DNA of 64,000 nt, taken from positions 9,254,675 through 9,318,674 of the forward strand of contig NC_087078.1 in NCBI RefSeq assembly GCF_026151205.1. The letters run 5' to 3'. Source of the stretch: Bolinopsis microptera. Lineage: Eukaryota; Ctenophora; Tentaculata; Lobata; Bolinopsidae. The first letter of the stretch is position 1. Each line of letters opens with the position of its first letter. This document shows, piece by piece, positions 47,901-59,061 of the stretch. A program made the position numbers and the translations under genes. The notes beneath the pieces are model-generated. The model ran no database searches and was not told the DNA's origin. It saw nothing but the letters and a program-made list of their open reading frames with translations.

Positions 47901-50900
47901 CGTTAAATGGACAACTTCTGACGATGCAGCTATTTCTTCTGGTCAGAGTGGATTCACCTTTGTAGATGGTGAATTTGATAACACCGCTGACGGTTCTCAA
48001 ACTACGATATTGACTCTTTCTGGTGCTCAAAACAACGGTGATACGACTTACAACTGTCTGATCACATCTGCTGAACATGTTGAAACAAACAAGAAGACAG
48101 TCGTCAAGTTGAAAACGTTCAGTAAGTTTAATATCTTAAAAGGAGACTAGGTTGTCTGTTCTATTAACTATTATTAAGAATCACTAAATAATCATCCTTT
48201 TTCAAAAGGTTGAAGGAATCTAATGCATTAGATTCCTTCAACCTTCATCATGATGAATTGTACTAATTTCTGTATCACATACTTAGTAAGTTAGTAACAT
48301 TTTTACTTTCTCAGTGGTCAGTTCAGATCCCAAGTTGGTCACTACTGCTGTTGATCAGACGTTGACCTGTACTATCAGAGAACTAGACGTAGGTGGAACC
48401 CCTGTTAATGTGGTCTGGAAGGATCCTGATGGTACACCAGTTTCAGTCTCGGATACCACCAACTACGTTGTCAGCCAAGGAAGAGTTGATGATACCGGTA
48501 TTCAGTTGGCAGAACTCACCATCAAGGCTGCTAAACTGGCTGATTTTGCTGCTGAATCATCCTTCACGTACAAGTGCTTGATAACATCGTCTCAGTACGC
48601 AAACTCTCCTGCATCTACCGACGTAAATGTTGTAGCCAAAGTCCTGAAACTAGGTAAGATCCAAACAAATATCTGCAGTACCTGTACATTTTGCCCAGAT
48701 CAAAGGTCAAATGCAGGATATTTTTCCACAGGAACAGATTATTGACGTTCAATTTGATTTTTTAAATTTAATGTATTCATAGTTTTACTATTTTTAATTC
48801 AGGGATAACTGCAGTTAACAAAGAACAGCTCGCTGGTACAGAAGCATTCATTTCTTGCACTATCACCGGTCTGACGAAGAAACTTGATAACGTTAAATGG
48901 ACAACTTCTGACGATGCAGCTATTTCCTCTGGTCAGAGTGGATTCACCTTTGAAGATGGTGAATTTGATAATACCGCTGACGGTTCTCAAACTACGATAT
49001 TGACTATTTCTGGTGCTCAAAACAACGGTGATACGACTTACAACTGTCTGATCACATCTGCTGAACATGTTGAAACAAACAAGAAGACAGTCGTCAAGTT
49101 GAAAACGTTCGGTAAGTTTTACATCTTAAAAATATACAAGGTTGTCTGACGCAAAATTTAGAATCACTAAATAACCATCGTTTTTTAAAAGTTTGAAGGA
49201 ATCTAATGATGAAGTGTGAATGTAATAGTTTCTGTAATAGTTTCTGTATCACCTACTTAGTAAGTTAGTATCATTGTTATTTTCTCAGTGGTCAGTTCAG
49301 ATCCCAAGTTGGTCACTACTGCTGTTTATCAGACGTTCACCTGTACTATCAGAGAACTAGACGTAGGTGGAACCCCTGTTAATGTGGTCTGGAAGGATCC
49401 TGATGGTACACCAGTTTCAGTCTCGGATACCACCAACTACGTTGTCAGCCAAGGAAGAGTTGATGGTACCGGTATTCAGTTGGCAGAACTCACCATCAAG
49501 GCTGCCAAGCTGGCTGATTTTGCTGCTGAATCATCCTTCACGTACAAGTGCTCGGTAACATCTTCTCAGTACGCAGACTCACCTGCATCTACCGACGTAA
49601 ATGTTGTAGCCAAAGTCCTGAAACTAGGTAAGATCTAAACAAATATCTGCAGGACCTATACATTTTACCCAGATCAAAGGTCAAATGAAGGATATTTTTC
49701 CACAGGAACTGATAATTGAATTGCAATTTGATTTTCAAAGTTTAATTTATCCATAGTTTTACTATTTTCTATTCAGAGATAACTGCGGTTAACAAAGAAC
49801 AGCTCGCTGGTACAGAAGCATTCATTTCTTGCACTATCACCGGTCTGACGAAGAAACTTGATAACGTTAAATGGACAACTTCTGACGATGCAGCTATTTC
49901 TTCTGGTCAGAGTGGATTCACCTTTGTAGATGGTGAATTTGATAATACCGCTGACGGTTCTCAAACTACGATATTGACTATTTCTGGTGCTCAAAACAAC
50001 GGTGATACGACTTACAACTGTCTGATCACATCTGCTGAACATGTTGAAACAAACAAGAAGACAGTCGTCAAGTTGAAAACGTTCGGTAAGTTTTACATCT
50101 TAAAAATATACAAGGTTGTCTGACGCAAAATTTAGAATCACTAAAAAACCATCGTTTTTCAAAAGTTTGAAGGAATCTAATGATGAAGTGTACTAATTTC
50201 TGTATCACCTACTTAGTAAGTTAGTAACATTTTTACTTTCTCAGTGGTCAGTTCAGATCCCAAGTTGGTCACTACTGCTGTTGATCAGACGTTGACCTGT
50301 ACTATCAGAGAACTAGACGTAGGTGGAACCCCTGTTAATGTGGTCTGGAAGGATCCTGATGGTACACCAGTTTCAGTCTCGGATACCACCAACTACGTTG
50401 TCAGCCAAGGAAGAGTTGATGGTACCGGTATTCAGTTGGCAGAACTCACCATCAAGGCTGCCAAGCTGGCTGATTTTGCTGCTGAATCATCCTTCACGTA
50501 CAAGTGCTCGGTAACTTCGTCTCAGTACGCAGACTCACCTGCATCTACCGACGTAAATGTTGTAGGCAAAGTCCTGAAACTAGGTAAGATCCAAACAAAT
50601 ATCTCAATATCTGCAGTTTCTATAAATTTTGCCAAAAGCAAAGGTCAAATGAAGGATCTTTTTCCATAGGAACTAATAATTGATGAGCAATTTGATTTTT
50701 ATTATTTGATTTATCCATAGTTTTACTATTTTCTATTCAGAGATAACTGCGGTTAACAAAGAACAGCTCGATGGTACAGAAGCATTCATTTCTTGCACTA
50801 TCGCCGGTCTGACGAAGAAACTTGATAACGTTAAATGGACAACTTCTGACGATGCAGCTATTTCTTTTGGTCAGAGCGGATTCACCTTTGTAGATGGTGA

Positions 50901-53900
50901 ATTTGATAATACCGCTGACGGTTCTCAAACTACGATATTGACTATTTCTGGTGCTCAAAACAACGGTGATACGACTTACAACTGTCTGATCACATCTGCT
51001 GAACATGTTGAAACAAACAAGAAGACAGTCGTCAAGTTAAAAACGTTCAGTAAGTGTACCATCTTAAAAGTAGATTAGGTTAACTGATGTATTATTAAGA
51101 ATCACTAAATAACCATCCTTTTTCAAAAGTTTGAAGGGATCTAATGATGAAATGTAATTGTTTATGTAATAGATTCTGTATCACATAATTAGTAAGTTAT
51201 TAACATTTCAACTCTCTCAGCGGTCAGTTCAGATCCAAAGTTGGTCACCACTGCCGTTGATCAGACGATGACCTGTACTATCAGAGAACTAGACGTAGGT
51301 GGAACCCCTGTTAATGTGGTCTGGAAGGATCCTGATGGTACACCAGTTTCAGTCTCGGATACCACCAACTACGTTGTCAGCCAAGGAAAAGTTGATGGTA
51401 CCGGCATTCAGTTGGCAGAACTCACCATCAAGGCTGCCAAACTGGCTGATTTTACTGCTGAATCTTCCTTCACGTACAAGTGCTCAGTAACATCGTCTCA
51501 GTACGCAGACTCTCCTGCATCTTCCGACGTAAATGTTGTAGCTAAAGTTCTGGAACTAGGTAAGATCCAAAACTTCATATTTAACTGGTAAACGTGTTTT
51601 TGGTTAAAATTTTGAACAGTACGCTTCCTCTAGTACAAACTAAGTTCATTGATTTGCAGGTGTCAATATGATCAACACGCCACAACTATTCGGTGCAGAA
51701 GCAACGATATCTTGTACTGTTACTGGTTTGACGAAGGAACTAGACTCGATTGAATGGACCACTTCTAGCGGTATTTCAGTAACAACTAAACACGGTGGCT
51801 ATACCGTTACTGATGGCGGGTTTGTCACCCCAAACGGTTCTCATACCATCACTTTAACTATTCCTGCGACTCTCAATATCTTTAACGAGACTTATGTGTG
51901 TCTCTTTACATCCAACGAACATAAAGTTACAAACCAGACTGCTGCTGTCAAATCTCAAGTCTACAGTGAGTATAATGACATTAATTATTATAAGTACTAG
52001 CAGAAACCCATCTAACCTTAAAGTGGAGTCAAGACTCAAGAGATTAAAATAATTATTACCTATTTAATTCGCTTTTGACACCACTTTGGGGTCCACATTT
52101 TGGGCTCTTAAATTCTTATTCCTTGGCCAATTTTAATTTTTCATGCTGATTTGAAGGCCATTGAAGCATTGTATATAGTAAAATAGCCTTATTGCGTATT
52201 AATAAGGGTCACAAAATTAAGAATGTGAAGTTTCTTTATTTTAGGCGAGTCTTGGTGGCAAGAGATTATTTATAATCTCAGGGAATAGTGATCGTGAAGG
52301 CGGTGAAGCCAATATAACCTCTCCTATTCCAATGACCATAGTGCGTGATGAAGAATCACATCCTTTTCGAGGTGCTACTATTAAGCATTGTAATCTGTCC
52401 TGGGTGACTCCAGTTTAAACAGATGACGTGCAACTAAACACTATGGATCTAGACAGGCAAAGGTCGATAAAAAACCGGGTGCGAGATGCTAGCAACTTCT
52501 CCTCTCTAAAAATTTGCTGCAGAAACATCACAAAGTAACAACAAGAAACGGTGTGTGGCTCCCTCTGCAAGGACGGATGATACCAGTATGAAGGTGGCGG
52601 GGCAAAGCCTAAGGGACCCCCGTGGCCAGATGAGTGTTGGGAGAACACGTCATTGTAGCAGATTTATTTCTCCACAGATCACCCATGTGGACTCCGACTA
52701 TAATAAGAAACAGCCAGCGAATTATTCTAAAACAGGTCTTACATTTGGGACATGGAATGTATTATCTCTGACAAGTAGTTCAAGTCAGTTGTTCCAGCTA
52801 TCAGAGAATATCTCTGAGTATAAGTTGGACTTGCTGGGTATAACTGAGACCCATATGCCTGGTACAGGATCAGAGCTACTGGATAATGGCTCCTTACTTA
52901 TTTATTCAGGGAGGACGGACGGTATAAGAAGGCGAGGTGTCGGTCTTACCCTTTCAAAGAAGATTAAAAATTCATTAATTTCCTATCTACCAATATCTGA
53001 CCGTTTGTTGAGTGCAAGGCTGCATAGTCAACACCTGAACATCTCTGTTGTTGTGGCATATGCGCCAACTGAGGGGGCTTCAGATAATGATAAGGATGAA
53101 TTCTACCAGCAGTTGTCAAGTGCATTCGATGAGCTACCCCGACATGATCTAAAATTACTGCTCGGTGATCTTAATGCTAAGGTCACATCGGACTGCAGTT
53201 CTATGTCAGGTGTCATTGGTGGGCACTCGCTTCACAGCTCATCAAATGACAATGGTACCCGATTGTTGGACTTTTGCATTGCCCACCAACTTACCATCGG
53301 TGGCACTATGTTTCAGCAAAAGGATATACATAAAGGTACGTGGAGATCACCTAATGGTCGTACTGTAAACCAAATAGACCACATCTGTATCAGTAAGAAG
53401 TTTGGAGGCTCTTTGCTAAATGTAAAAGTTTGTAGGGGGGCTGACATTGGGTCTGATCACTATTTGGTAAGAGCACGACTGAGAATGAAGCTTATGTCAG
53501 TGAAAAAGAAGCAGGAACGTAAGCTTGAGATTCCTGCTATTGAGCATCTGCGTGATCATTCACTTGTTTCCGAATACAATATTGTTCTGAGAAACAAATT
53601 TGACTGTTTGGAACCTGAGGTTGACCTGGAATCAATGTGGGACAACTTCAAGACAACTGTCCAACAAGTTTCCATGGAAATTCTTGGGCAAAGACCTCGA
53701 AAAAAGAAGGACAGGCACCAATCTCAGAAGACAAAAGAATTATTGAAGAACCGTAAGGAATTTAAGCGTAAAGACCCTAATTCGAACGCTAACAGGTCAG
53801 AGTATTCTAGATTGAATAAGCTCTTTAAAAAAAGTAGCAAGGTGGACGATAACAACTGGGCACGTAGAATGGCCAATGACTTGGAAGAAGCTGCGAGAAA

Positions 53901-56900
53901 AGGTCAGCAACGTGAGGTATGGCAGAAGATCAATGTCATATCTGGAAAGAAGAAGAAGCAGTCAACTGCAGTTAGAGACGTATCTGGCCAGTTGATTGCC
54001 GACCCTCATGCCCAGAAAGAAAGGTGGAAAGAGCACTTCTCTAGGCTATTGAACCCTCCCCCGCAAGAGGCCAATATTTTTGACCTAGACAACATCCCTC
54101 CGCAACCCAGTTTTGACGACCTTTCCGATTCGGATGAGGCTCCTACAAGAAACGAGATTGTTGATGCCCTCAAAAAACTCAAGAATCACAAAAGTCCAGG
54201 AGTGGATGGTATCACCAACGAGCAACTTAAGTATGGACAGGATGGGTTGGTTGATCAACTAGTTGTGTTGTTCAAGAAAGTGTGGGAAGATGAGAAGATT
54301 CCTGAGGATTGGTCCAAAGGTGTTATTATCATCGTTGGAAAGAAAGGTGACACCTCTCATTGCGCTAACAACAGAGGTATTACATTAAGATCCACAGCCT
54401 CGAAGCTCCTGCAGATGATACTCCTGCGGAGACTTAGCAATGGCATGGAAAAATTTCTCCGGGAGAATCAAAGTGGTTTTAGACAGAATCGCTCATGTAT
54501 TGACCAGGTTTATTCACTCCGCTGTATTATACACCAATGCATTGAGTATAATATTCCTCTGTATATTAATTTTGTTGATTTCAAAGCAGCTTTTGATTCG
54601 ATTGACAGGCAGTTCATTTGGAGAAGTATGCAGCACTACGGCTTACCTGACAAGTACATTAGAATTATGAAGGCGTTCTTCACTCACACAGTTAGTGCTG
54701 TTAGGGTCAATGGAGAGGTTACAGGTTGGTTTGATGTCAACTCGGGAACTGGGCAAGGTGATATACAGGGACCACCAGTCTTCAACTTTTGTTTGAATTT
54801 TTCGGCATACCTTATGGAACTAAACAAAGTCATTAGCAAGGGGGCTTTATTACAGCTGCCAGCCCCCGGGGTAGAAGAGAAACATCTCTTGGACACTGAT
54901 TACGCTGATGACATGGCCATGTTAGATAACTCAAAAGAGGGGCTGCAGGAAACCACTGACCTTCTCTGCAAATACAGTGCCTATGCGGGTCTGAAGATTA
55001 ATGCTGGCAAAACACAGAGCATGGTTGTCAGCAAAAGTGCATCGCAGAGGCCGTATTCTGAAGACGACACTATGGACATCAATGTGGAAGGTCTCCCAAT
55101 ACAGCAGGTCAGCAATTTCACTTACTTGGGTGCAATCATCAGTGCGAATGGAACAATTGACAAAGAACTATCAGCTCGAATTCAAAAGGCCTCTGGGGCA
55201 TTCTATCAGCTTAGCAGTATATGGTACAGTCGCAGCATTAAGACTCCAACTAAAATCAGGATTTACAAAGCGGCTGTGCTCACTATACTGCTTTATGGAA
55301 GTGAGGTATGGAATACCACACAGACGCAGATGAAAAGATTTGAGGTGTTCCATCATAGATGTCTGAGGAGAATCCTGAAAATCAAATGGTTTTATCATGT
55401 ATCTAATGCTGATGTACTTAAGCGGGCTAACATCGCCCCTGTTGATACTTTCGTACGAGCAGCTAGACTCCGATGGTTTGGCCATGTGGTGAGGATGCCA
55501 GAAGAAAGAATACCCAACTATCTTCTGCACTGGATCCCAAAGCATGGTAAAAGGTCAAGAGGTAGACCTCGGAAAAACTGGTTGTCATGTGTCCGGGAGG
55601 ATGCAGCAGTCTTCACAGGTGTCGATAACATCACGATAGAAGATGCAGAACAACAAGCTACAGACAGGGTTCACTGGAGAGGTCTAATACACCGGAGAAA
55701 GGAGTTACTATGTGGTGCAGGCCACTCCAACGACTAGGAGGAGACCTTTTCAAGTACAAGTAGTAAGTACATGGAAGATAAATAAATTTTCCATGTCGAG
55801 TTTGAAAAATCTTAATTTTTAATTGTTTCTGCAAGCCCATCCAAATACCATAGATTTATCTTTACAACCAAATGGAGGATGTCGTGTTTTTACCGGAACG
55901 GATCTTACTTTGACCTGTCGATATTTTTCTACTGTCTTTAGCGAAGGAGTCTTCTCTTGGAATATTGACGGGAAGAAATGTAAAACTCGTGCCTGCAGGT
56001 ATGAAATAAAACAATAATGTTACACCAAAATTTTAAAAGGAAACATTGGAAAATGAAAACAGTCAACAATTTTGTAATTTTGTTAGTTTCAATGTGAAAT
56101 AGAGAGTATTTTTAAACGAATAGTATTTCAGGAACCCAGTGAACACAGGCTTAACGTCGACGTTGACACTGACCATTGATAATTCTACTGATGGCGTCTG
56201 GGGTTGTTCATTCTCCAAAAAAAGCGGTGGTTGGTTCATTTTATTGGATATTTAAAATTTAAAGCATGGAACTGGAAGTGGAAAATGATAAGCGGAATGT
56301 TTTATATTTGATAAATTTGATCACATTTTATTAAGAAATCTGGATGCATAAGTAAGTGGGAATTTAATTTGTTGATTATCATCAGATGGAACAATGCAGA
56401 GCTATGACAAGTTGACTGTTGAGGAGGTCAGTGCAAGTGGCACACAGACTCCTAACTCTGTTTGGGGGACCGCTGGGACTACGTCTGCAGTTACTTGTAC
56501 AGTCTCAAACGGTCTTACATATTCTAACCTCTCCTACATACAGTACGTTTTCTTTATGTCAGCCTAAATATATTGTAACTATTGACTACACTCCATATTG
56601 TTGAACATTAAACACAGCAAATACACAAAGTCATCTTTGTGTAACTCACTAACCTCATCTTATCAAGGTGGCAGCTAGACGGTAAGACTATCAGTGAGGA
56701 AGGAGTGACACTCAACAAGGACAATGAGATAGTGAAGTTCGCTCTGGCGAAGAAAGTTAGGACAGCAACGGATGTTACGTCGATAATCTCCTTCACTCAT
56801 TCCCAGGCTGCCGTAGGAAACCTTCAGTGCAAAGCTATGTACAGTACAGGTTTGCTCATATTGTTGGTTTAATCCTACAGCTTTTTAGTAACTGTGTGTT

Positions 56901-57916
56901 TTTGCTCTCTTGAGTGGGGCAATCACGATTTATGTAGTTGTACGAAACATGGAATATTGGGTGTCCAAGGAATCAGTTTATGTTAAGAAACTCATTAATT
57001 CGGATTTTTATCTCCAGGACATGCAATAAAGACACCTAGTAGCAATCTGAATTTGATAACACTAACCTTGGACGTTGAGTGGATTATGATAACACCTTCT
57101 GACGGGGCTGTGGTTACTTTCTCTACTTGGTCAGAGTACAAACCTTCCACTACCAACGTGGAGTTTGCAACTGTACGTATCCTCTAGGTCATAGATTCAT
57201 CTTTACTTATCCGTCTGTAGATAAGGATTGTCATATTCGACAAAGTGACTGACTTAAATATTTTAGATAGATGACGATGAAAGCTATGTTTGAAGATTCA
57301 AAATTTTGCTTACTAAGGTTCGTACTATTATGAATGTTGGTACATAGCATTGATTAATTGTTATATTATTAATATTATTATTAACCAGTGATTTTTCCAG
57401 GGTATTAGCGAGATTCAGACAAAAGTGGAAAATACGACTGTCAATAGTGATGGGATATTGTTCAAAGAAGTTGTTACATTTTTTAGGTAACTTACGAATA
57501 GATTCTAGTTTCCGTGCAACATAGATTGTATAAAAAGATTAATTTTTAAAAAGTTCTCCATCTCGCACATTTATCGACTTAATTGACCTAATTGCAGGAT
57601 ATCGCCTGTAAAATAACAAGTTCTAAATATTAAAAATAGCTATTTTATAAGCTCCAAGTACGTATACTAATCCCCTCCTGTACTAATACTTTAATTGTGG
57701 GTAGCGTATATGTTCTTTAAACCACACGCTGGTCACTAATGAACACCTGCTCTCAGATCAGGTTCAGCGACTGCAACAGTAAACGGCAAGGAGGACCTCT
57801 CAAAAAAGGAGTATTTGTACCTGTCACCAAGATGTAACCCAACTCCAGAAAATGCGCGCGACAATCAACTCCAGAAAATGCGCTGGGGGGTCTACTGCCT
57901 CGTAACACAGTGCTGA
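41228..57916 (+). CDS. Multi-domain secreted or surface protein: pentraxin/LamG-like, 2x TSP1, about 22 Ig-like modules
   Basis: One plus-strand gene is built mostly from phase 1-1 exons. It starts with a signal peptide exon carrying a pentraxin/laminin-G-like domain (41228-41933), followed by TSP1 exons (42318-42497, 42658-42828) and 19 single-exon Ig modules (42954-51965). Diverged Ig-like domains follow, split over exons 55836-55998, 56132-56229, 56386-56542, 56668-56849, 57018-57172 and 57401-57486. A possible last exon is 57757-57916. All listed junctions up to 57486 keep frame with GT and AG. The product would be about 2,600 residues, extracellular, and probably binds other proteins or glycans. 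No transmembrane segment was found, so a secreted form or missing 3' exons are both possible. I recognise the domains but not the gene; the architecture recalls invertebrate recognition receptors, which is inference. An intact LINE lies in the intron 51966-55835. Confidence 0.8.
42318..42828 (+). CDS. Two thrombospondin type 1 repeat exons
   Basis: Exon 42318-42497 (180 nt) encodes [21 protein letters not shown] and six cysteines in the TSP1 pattern. Exon 42658-42828 (171 nt) encodes [24 protein letters not shown] and again six cysteines. The first has a WxxWxxC-like surface; TSP1 modules bind glycosaminoglycans or extracellular proteins. Both are phase 1-1 and can be skipped or duplicated without a frameshift. 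Confidence 0.93.
46241..46280. repeat. Perfect 40-bp palindrome in an Ig-array intron (copy 1)
   Basis: The left arm AAGGTTGAAGGAATCTAATG is followed without a spacer by its exact reverse complement. Other introns in the array have only a single related arm (AAAAGTTTGAAGGAATCTAATGATGAA-type), so the palindrome arose by inverted duplication of that arm. Confidence 0.95.
48206..48245. repeat. Perfect 40-bp palindrome in an Ig-array intron (copy 2)
   Basis: An exact copy of 46241-46280 at the 1,965-bp offset, so it was carried along by the block duplication. Confidence 0.95.
52400..55790 (+). mobile_element. RTE-like LINE inserted in the Ig-gene intron
   Basis: The element spans the intact ORF at 52555-55737. 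Its 5' limit is uncertain (52220-52540 may be untranslated leader). Its 3' end is probably just after ACATGGAAGATAAATAAATT at about 55790, without a long poly(A), which fits RTE-group elements. It lies in the same orientation as the host gene, 45 bp before the next exon. Confidence 0.75.
52555..55737 (+). CDS. LINE endonuclease/reverse transcriptase, 1,060 aa, uninterrupted
   Basis: A single full-length frame. Residues about 60-310 form an apurinic-type endonuclease: [29 protein letters not shown] (about 203) and [10 protein letters not shown] (about 300). A basic coiled region follows. The RT at about 535-830 has [35 protein letters not shown] and the catalytic YADD at about 783. The C-terminal tail has [24 protein letters not shown] and GRPRKNW, as in RTE-clade elements. 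No stop or frameshift is seen and the catalytic residues are present, so this copy could be recently active. The clade assignment is from memory of the motifs. Confidence 0.93.
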   Translation: MAPSARTDDTSMKVAGQSLRDPRGQMSVGRTRHCSRFISPQITHVDSDYNKKQPANYSKTGLTFGTWNVLSLTSSSSQLFQLSENISEYKLDLLGITETHMPGTGSELLDNGSLLIYSGRTDGIRRRGVGLTLSKKIKNSLISYLPISDRLLSARLHSQHLNISVVVAYAPTEGASDNDKDEFYQQLSSAFDELPRHDLKLLLGDLNAKVTSDCSSMSGVIGGHSLHSSSNDNGTRLLDFCIAHQLTIGGTMFQQKDIHKGTWRSPNGRTVNQIDHICISKKFGGSLLNVKVCRGADIGSDHYLVRARLRMKLMSVKKKQERKLEIPAIEHLRDHSLVSEYNIVLRNKFDCLEPEVDLESMWDNFKTTVQQVSMEILGQRPRKKKDRHQSQKTKELLKNRKEFKRKDPNSNANRSEYSRLNKLFKKSSKVDDNNWARRMANDLEEAARKGQQREVWQKINVISGKKKKQSTAVRDVSGQLIADPHAQKERWKEHFSRLLNPPPQEANIFDLDNIPPQPSFDDLSDSDEAPTRNEIVDALKKLKNHKSPGVDGITNEQLKYGQDGLVDQLVVLFKKVWEDEKIPEDWSKGVIIIVGKKGDTSHCANNRGITLRSTASKLLQMILLRRLSNGMEKFLRENQSGFRQNRSCIDQVYSLRCIIHQCIEYNIPLYINFVDFKAAFDSIDRQFIWRSMQHYGLPDKYIRIMKAFFTHTVSAVRVNGEVTGWFDVNSGTGQGDIQGPPVFNFCLNFSAYLMELNKVISKGALLQLPAPGVEEKHLLDTDYADDMAMLDNSKEGLQETTDLLCKYSAYAGLKINAGKTQSMVVSKSASQRPYSEDDTMDINVEGLPIQQVSNFTYLGAIISANGTIDKELSARIQKASGAFYQLSSIWYSRSIKTPTKIRIYKAAVLTILLYGSEVWNTTQTQMKRFEVFHHRCLRRILKIKWFYHVSNADVLKRANIAPVDTFVRAARLRWFGHVVRMPEERIPNYLLHWIPKHGKRSRGRPRKNWLSCVREDAAVFTGVDNITIEDAEQQATDRVHWRGLIHRRKELLCGAGHSND
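55836..57486 (+). CDS. Diverged Ig-like domains at the 3' end of the Ig-array gene
   Basis: Six exons continue the frame. 55836-55998 and 56132-56229 together form one domain (TLTCRYFS ... FSWNIDGK ... [15 protein letters not shown]). 56386-56542 and 56668-56849 form a second (VTCTVSNG ... IQWQLDGK ... [11 protein letters not shown]). 57018-57172 and 57401-57486 form a third, without obvious cysteines ([12 protein letters not shown] ... FKEVVTFFR). Here introns split the domains at phase 2 or 0, unlike the single-exon array modules. These domains look older and are not part of the recent expansion. Confidence 0.75.
57757..57916 (+). CDS. Candidate last exon of the Ig-array gene
   Basis: After CTCTCAG the frame left by exon 57401-57486 (phase 2) reads [17 protein letters not shown] and reaches TGA at 57914-57916. 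The second half contains two copies of AACTCCAGAAAATGCGC, a motif with an inverted partner near 57960-58000, so that part is repeat-derived. Either the gene has an exonised repeat as its end, or the true exon stops earlier at a GT near 57834. Confidence 0.35.
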
Positions 57917-58174
57917 AACGTATATTTACATATATAAGTAACATAAAAGCCGCGCAATTATGGAGTTGGGGAATTGAGCCGCGGATTTTCTGGAGTTAAT
58001 CACGACCTGGTGAGGGTTAGCCCCTCAGATCGACATTATGCCTGCTGGTCTCACCAGTAGGCATTATATATTTAATTTTCAGCACCTGTCGGCTGATTTA
58101 TACTCAGTAACTTTGCATTAGTGTTTCATATTCTTTTTTGTTTGAAAATGAAAAGGCTTTTATCACAGTTAAAC

Positions 58175-58489
58175 TGAATAATTTAAAAATATCAGTTGGA
58201 GATAATGTCACTGGTATCATGTCGGAAGTTTGCTGCTTATCATCAATGACTATCACTGCACGGTGCTGTGTTACATCTGATTCTTTTACACGCTGGACGA
58301 CAAGACTTGTAAACATGACATCGTTCTCTGGATTTGCCACACTATAGTAAAGAGTACGGTAGCCATATGATGGAACGTTCGTCCAGTTTCCTTCAATCAT
58401 GTGTTTCCAGATCATAACCTCGATAGTCAAATTGTTTGTGGCAGTCAGGAATGTGGTTAACATGTCTTGATTTCTTTCCACAGCCCAAA
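58175..58489 (-). CDS. Isolated Ig-like module exon on the minus strand
   Basis: A frame of 105 codons lies between CTCCAG (acceptor) and A|GTTTAA (donor). It is 315 nt and phase 1-1, exactly like the array modules. It reads TATNNLTIEVMIWKHM, TLYYSVANPENDVMFT and QRVKESDVTQHRAVIVID, a beta-sandwich-like pattern with a central Trp but no canonical cysteine pair. I place it as an Ig-like exon of a second, oppositely oriented gene or pseudogene; its neighbours were not found. The frame runs open to a stop at 58104. Confidence 0.45.
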
Positions 58490-58876
58490 CTGGAGATTAA
58501 GTGAACAGGGGAGCCGGCTTACTAAATCCTTTTTGTCTATCCGCCTACGTGAAAATTATATGAGAAATAGGAAGTTGCATACTGCATAGTAACCATGTTG
58601 AACTACTTACTTGTACTTATTTTACTTACTCTAACTTCGACCGATAAAAAGGCGATAAGATTGCCAAACATGAAATAATTTCCCATATCTAAGTTCGGGA
58701 TAAGATAAGAATCAATCTTGTAATAGCAATGTTTTTAATGGAATCACAATTGGAATGGAAACTAATTTAAACTACATCTGTTGTTAATCTTAGGGTTAAC
58801 TCACCACATTATGTCTAGCATCAACCACAGTCGGTACATGACTAAACCAACCTCTTCATAGTAAGAGCAGCATTAA

Positions 58877-59060
58877 AAGCGCCCAACAAAAATGACACCT
58901 TGATCATCTTGGTCGTTACCATCTTCATTGTGGGGACCTCTGGTGCTGATGAGAATGGTACGTTACAAGGTGTGAAGTAATAGAATATTGGATTATAAAA
59001 AATAGCATATAATACGTCGTTGTAAGGAAATTGCCCATTTTAAACTTTTTCTATAGCTAA
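58877..59060 (+). repeat. Duplicated segment, copy 1 (partner 60355-60575)
   Basis: From about AGCGCCCAACAA to CCCATTTTAAA the sequence matches 60360-60555 closely. It includes GGGACCTCTGGTGCTGATGA and a 100-bp tract around TAATAGAATATTGGATTATA that looks identical. This copy borders the broken AGK exon. Confidence 0.85.
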
Positions 59061-59061
59061 C

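Larger units (their letters stand above)
44873..48802 (+). repeat. 1,965-bp higher-order tandem duplication within the Ig array
   Basis: The four-exon block A3-B3-A4-B4 with its introns (44873-46837) recurs as A5-B5-A6-B6 (46838-48802) at an offset of exactly 1,965 bp, and I see no difference by eye. Within it, 975-bp A-B units are also duplicated (43898-44872 and 44873-45847). This points to very recent unequal crossing-over or gene conversion, or to an assembly duplication. Confidence 0.9.
42954..51965 (+). repeat. Tandem array of 19 Ig-like module exons (10 A-type, 9 B-type)
   Basis: A exons (306-309 nt): 42954-43259, 43898-44206, 44873-45181, 45848-46156, 46838-47146, 47813-48121, 48803-49111, 49777-50085, 50741-51049, 51660-51965. 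B exons (all 339 nt): 43411-43749, 44381-44719, 45356-45694, 46350-46688, 47321-47659, 48315-48653, 49289-49627, 50245-50583, 51221-51559. A modules have ISCT-TGLT, KWTTS and [10 protein letters not shown] modules have [20 protein letters not shown] and FTYKCSVTS: an Ig core of Cys, Trp and Cys. All exons are phase 1-1. A2B2, A3B3 and A5B5 look identical including introns, as do A4B4 and A6B6. The first (A1B1) and last (A10) are the most diverged. Confidence 0.93.

Noticed and set aside
43894-51006. Repeated 89-aa minus-strand frames and 62-63-aa plus frames in the Ig array
   Set aside because: They overlap the A and B exons in other frames and repeat only because the exons repeat.
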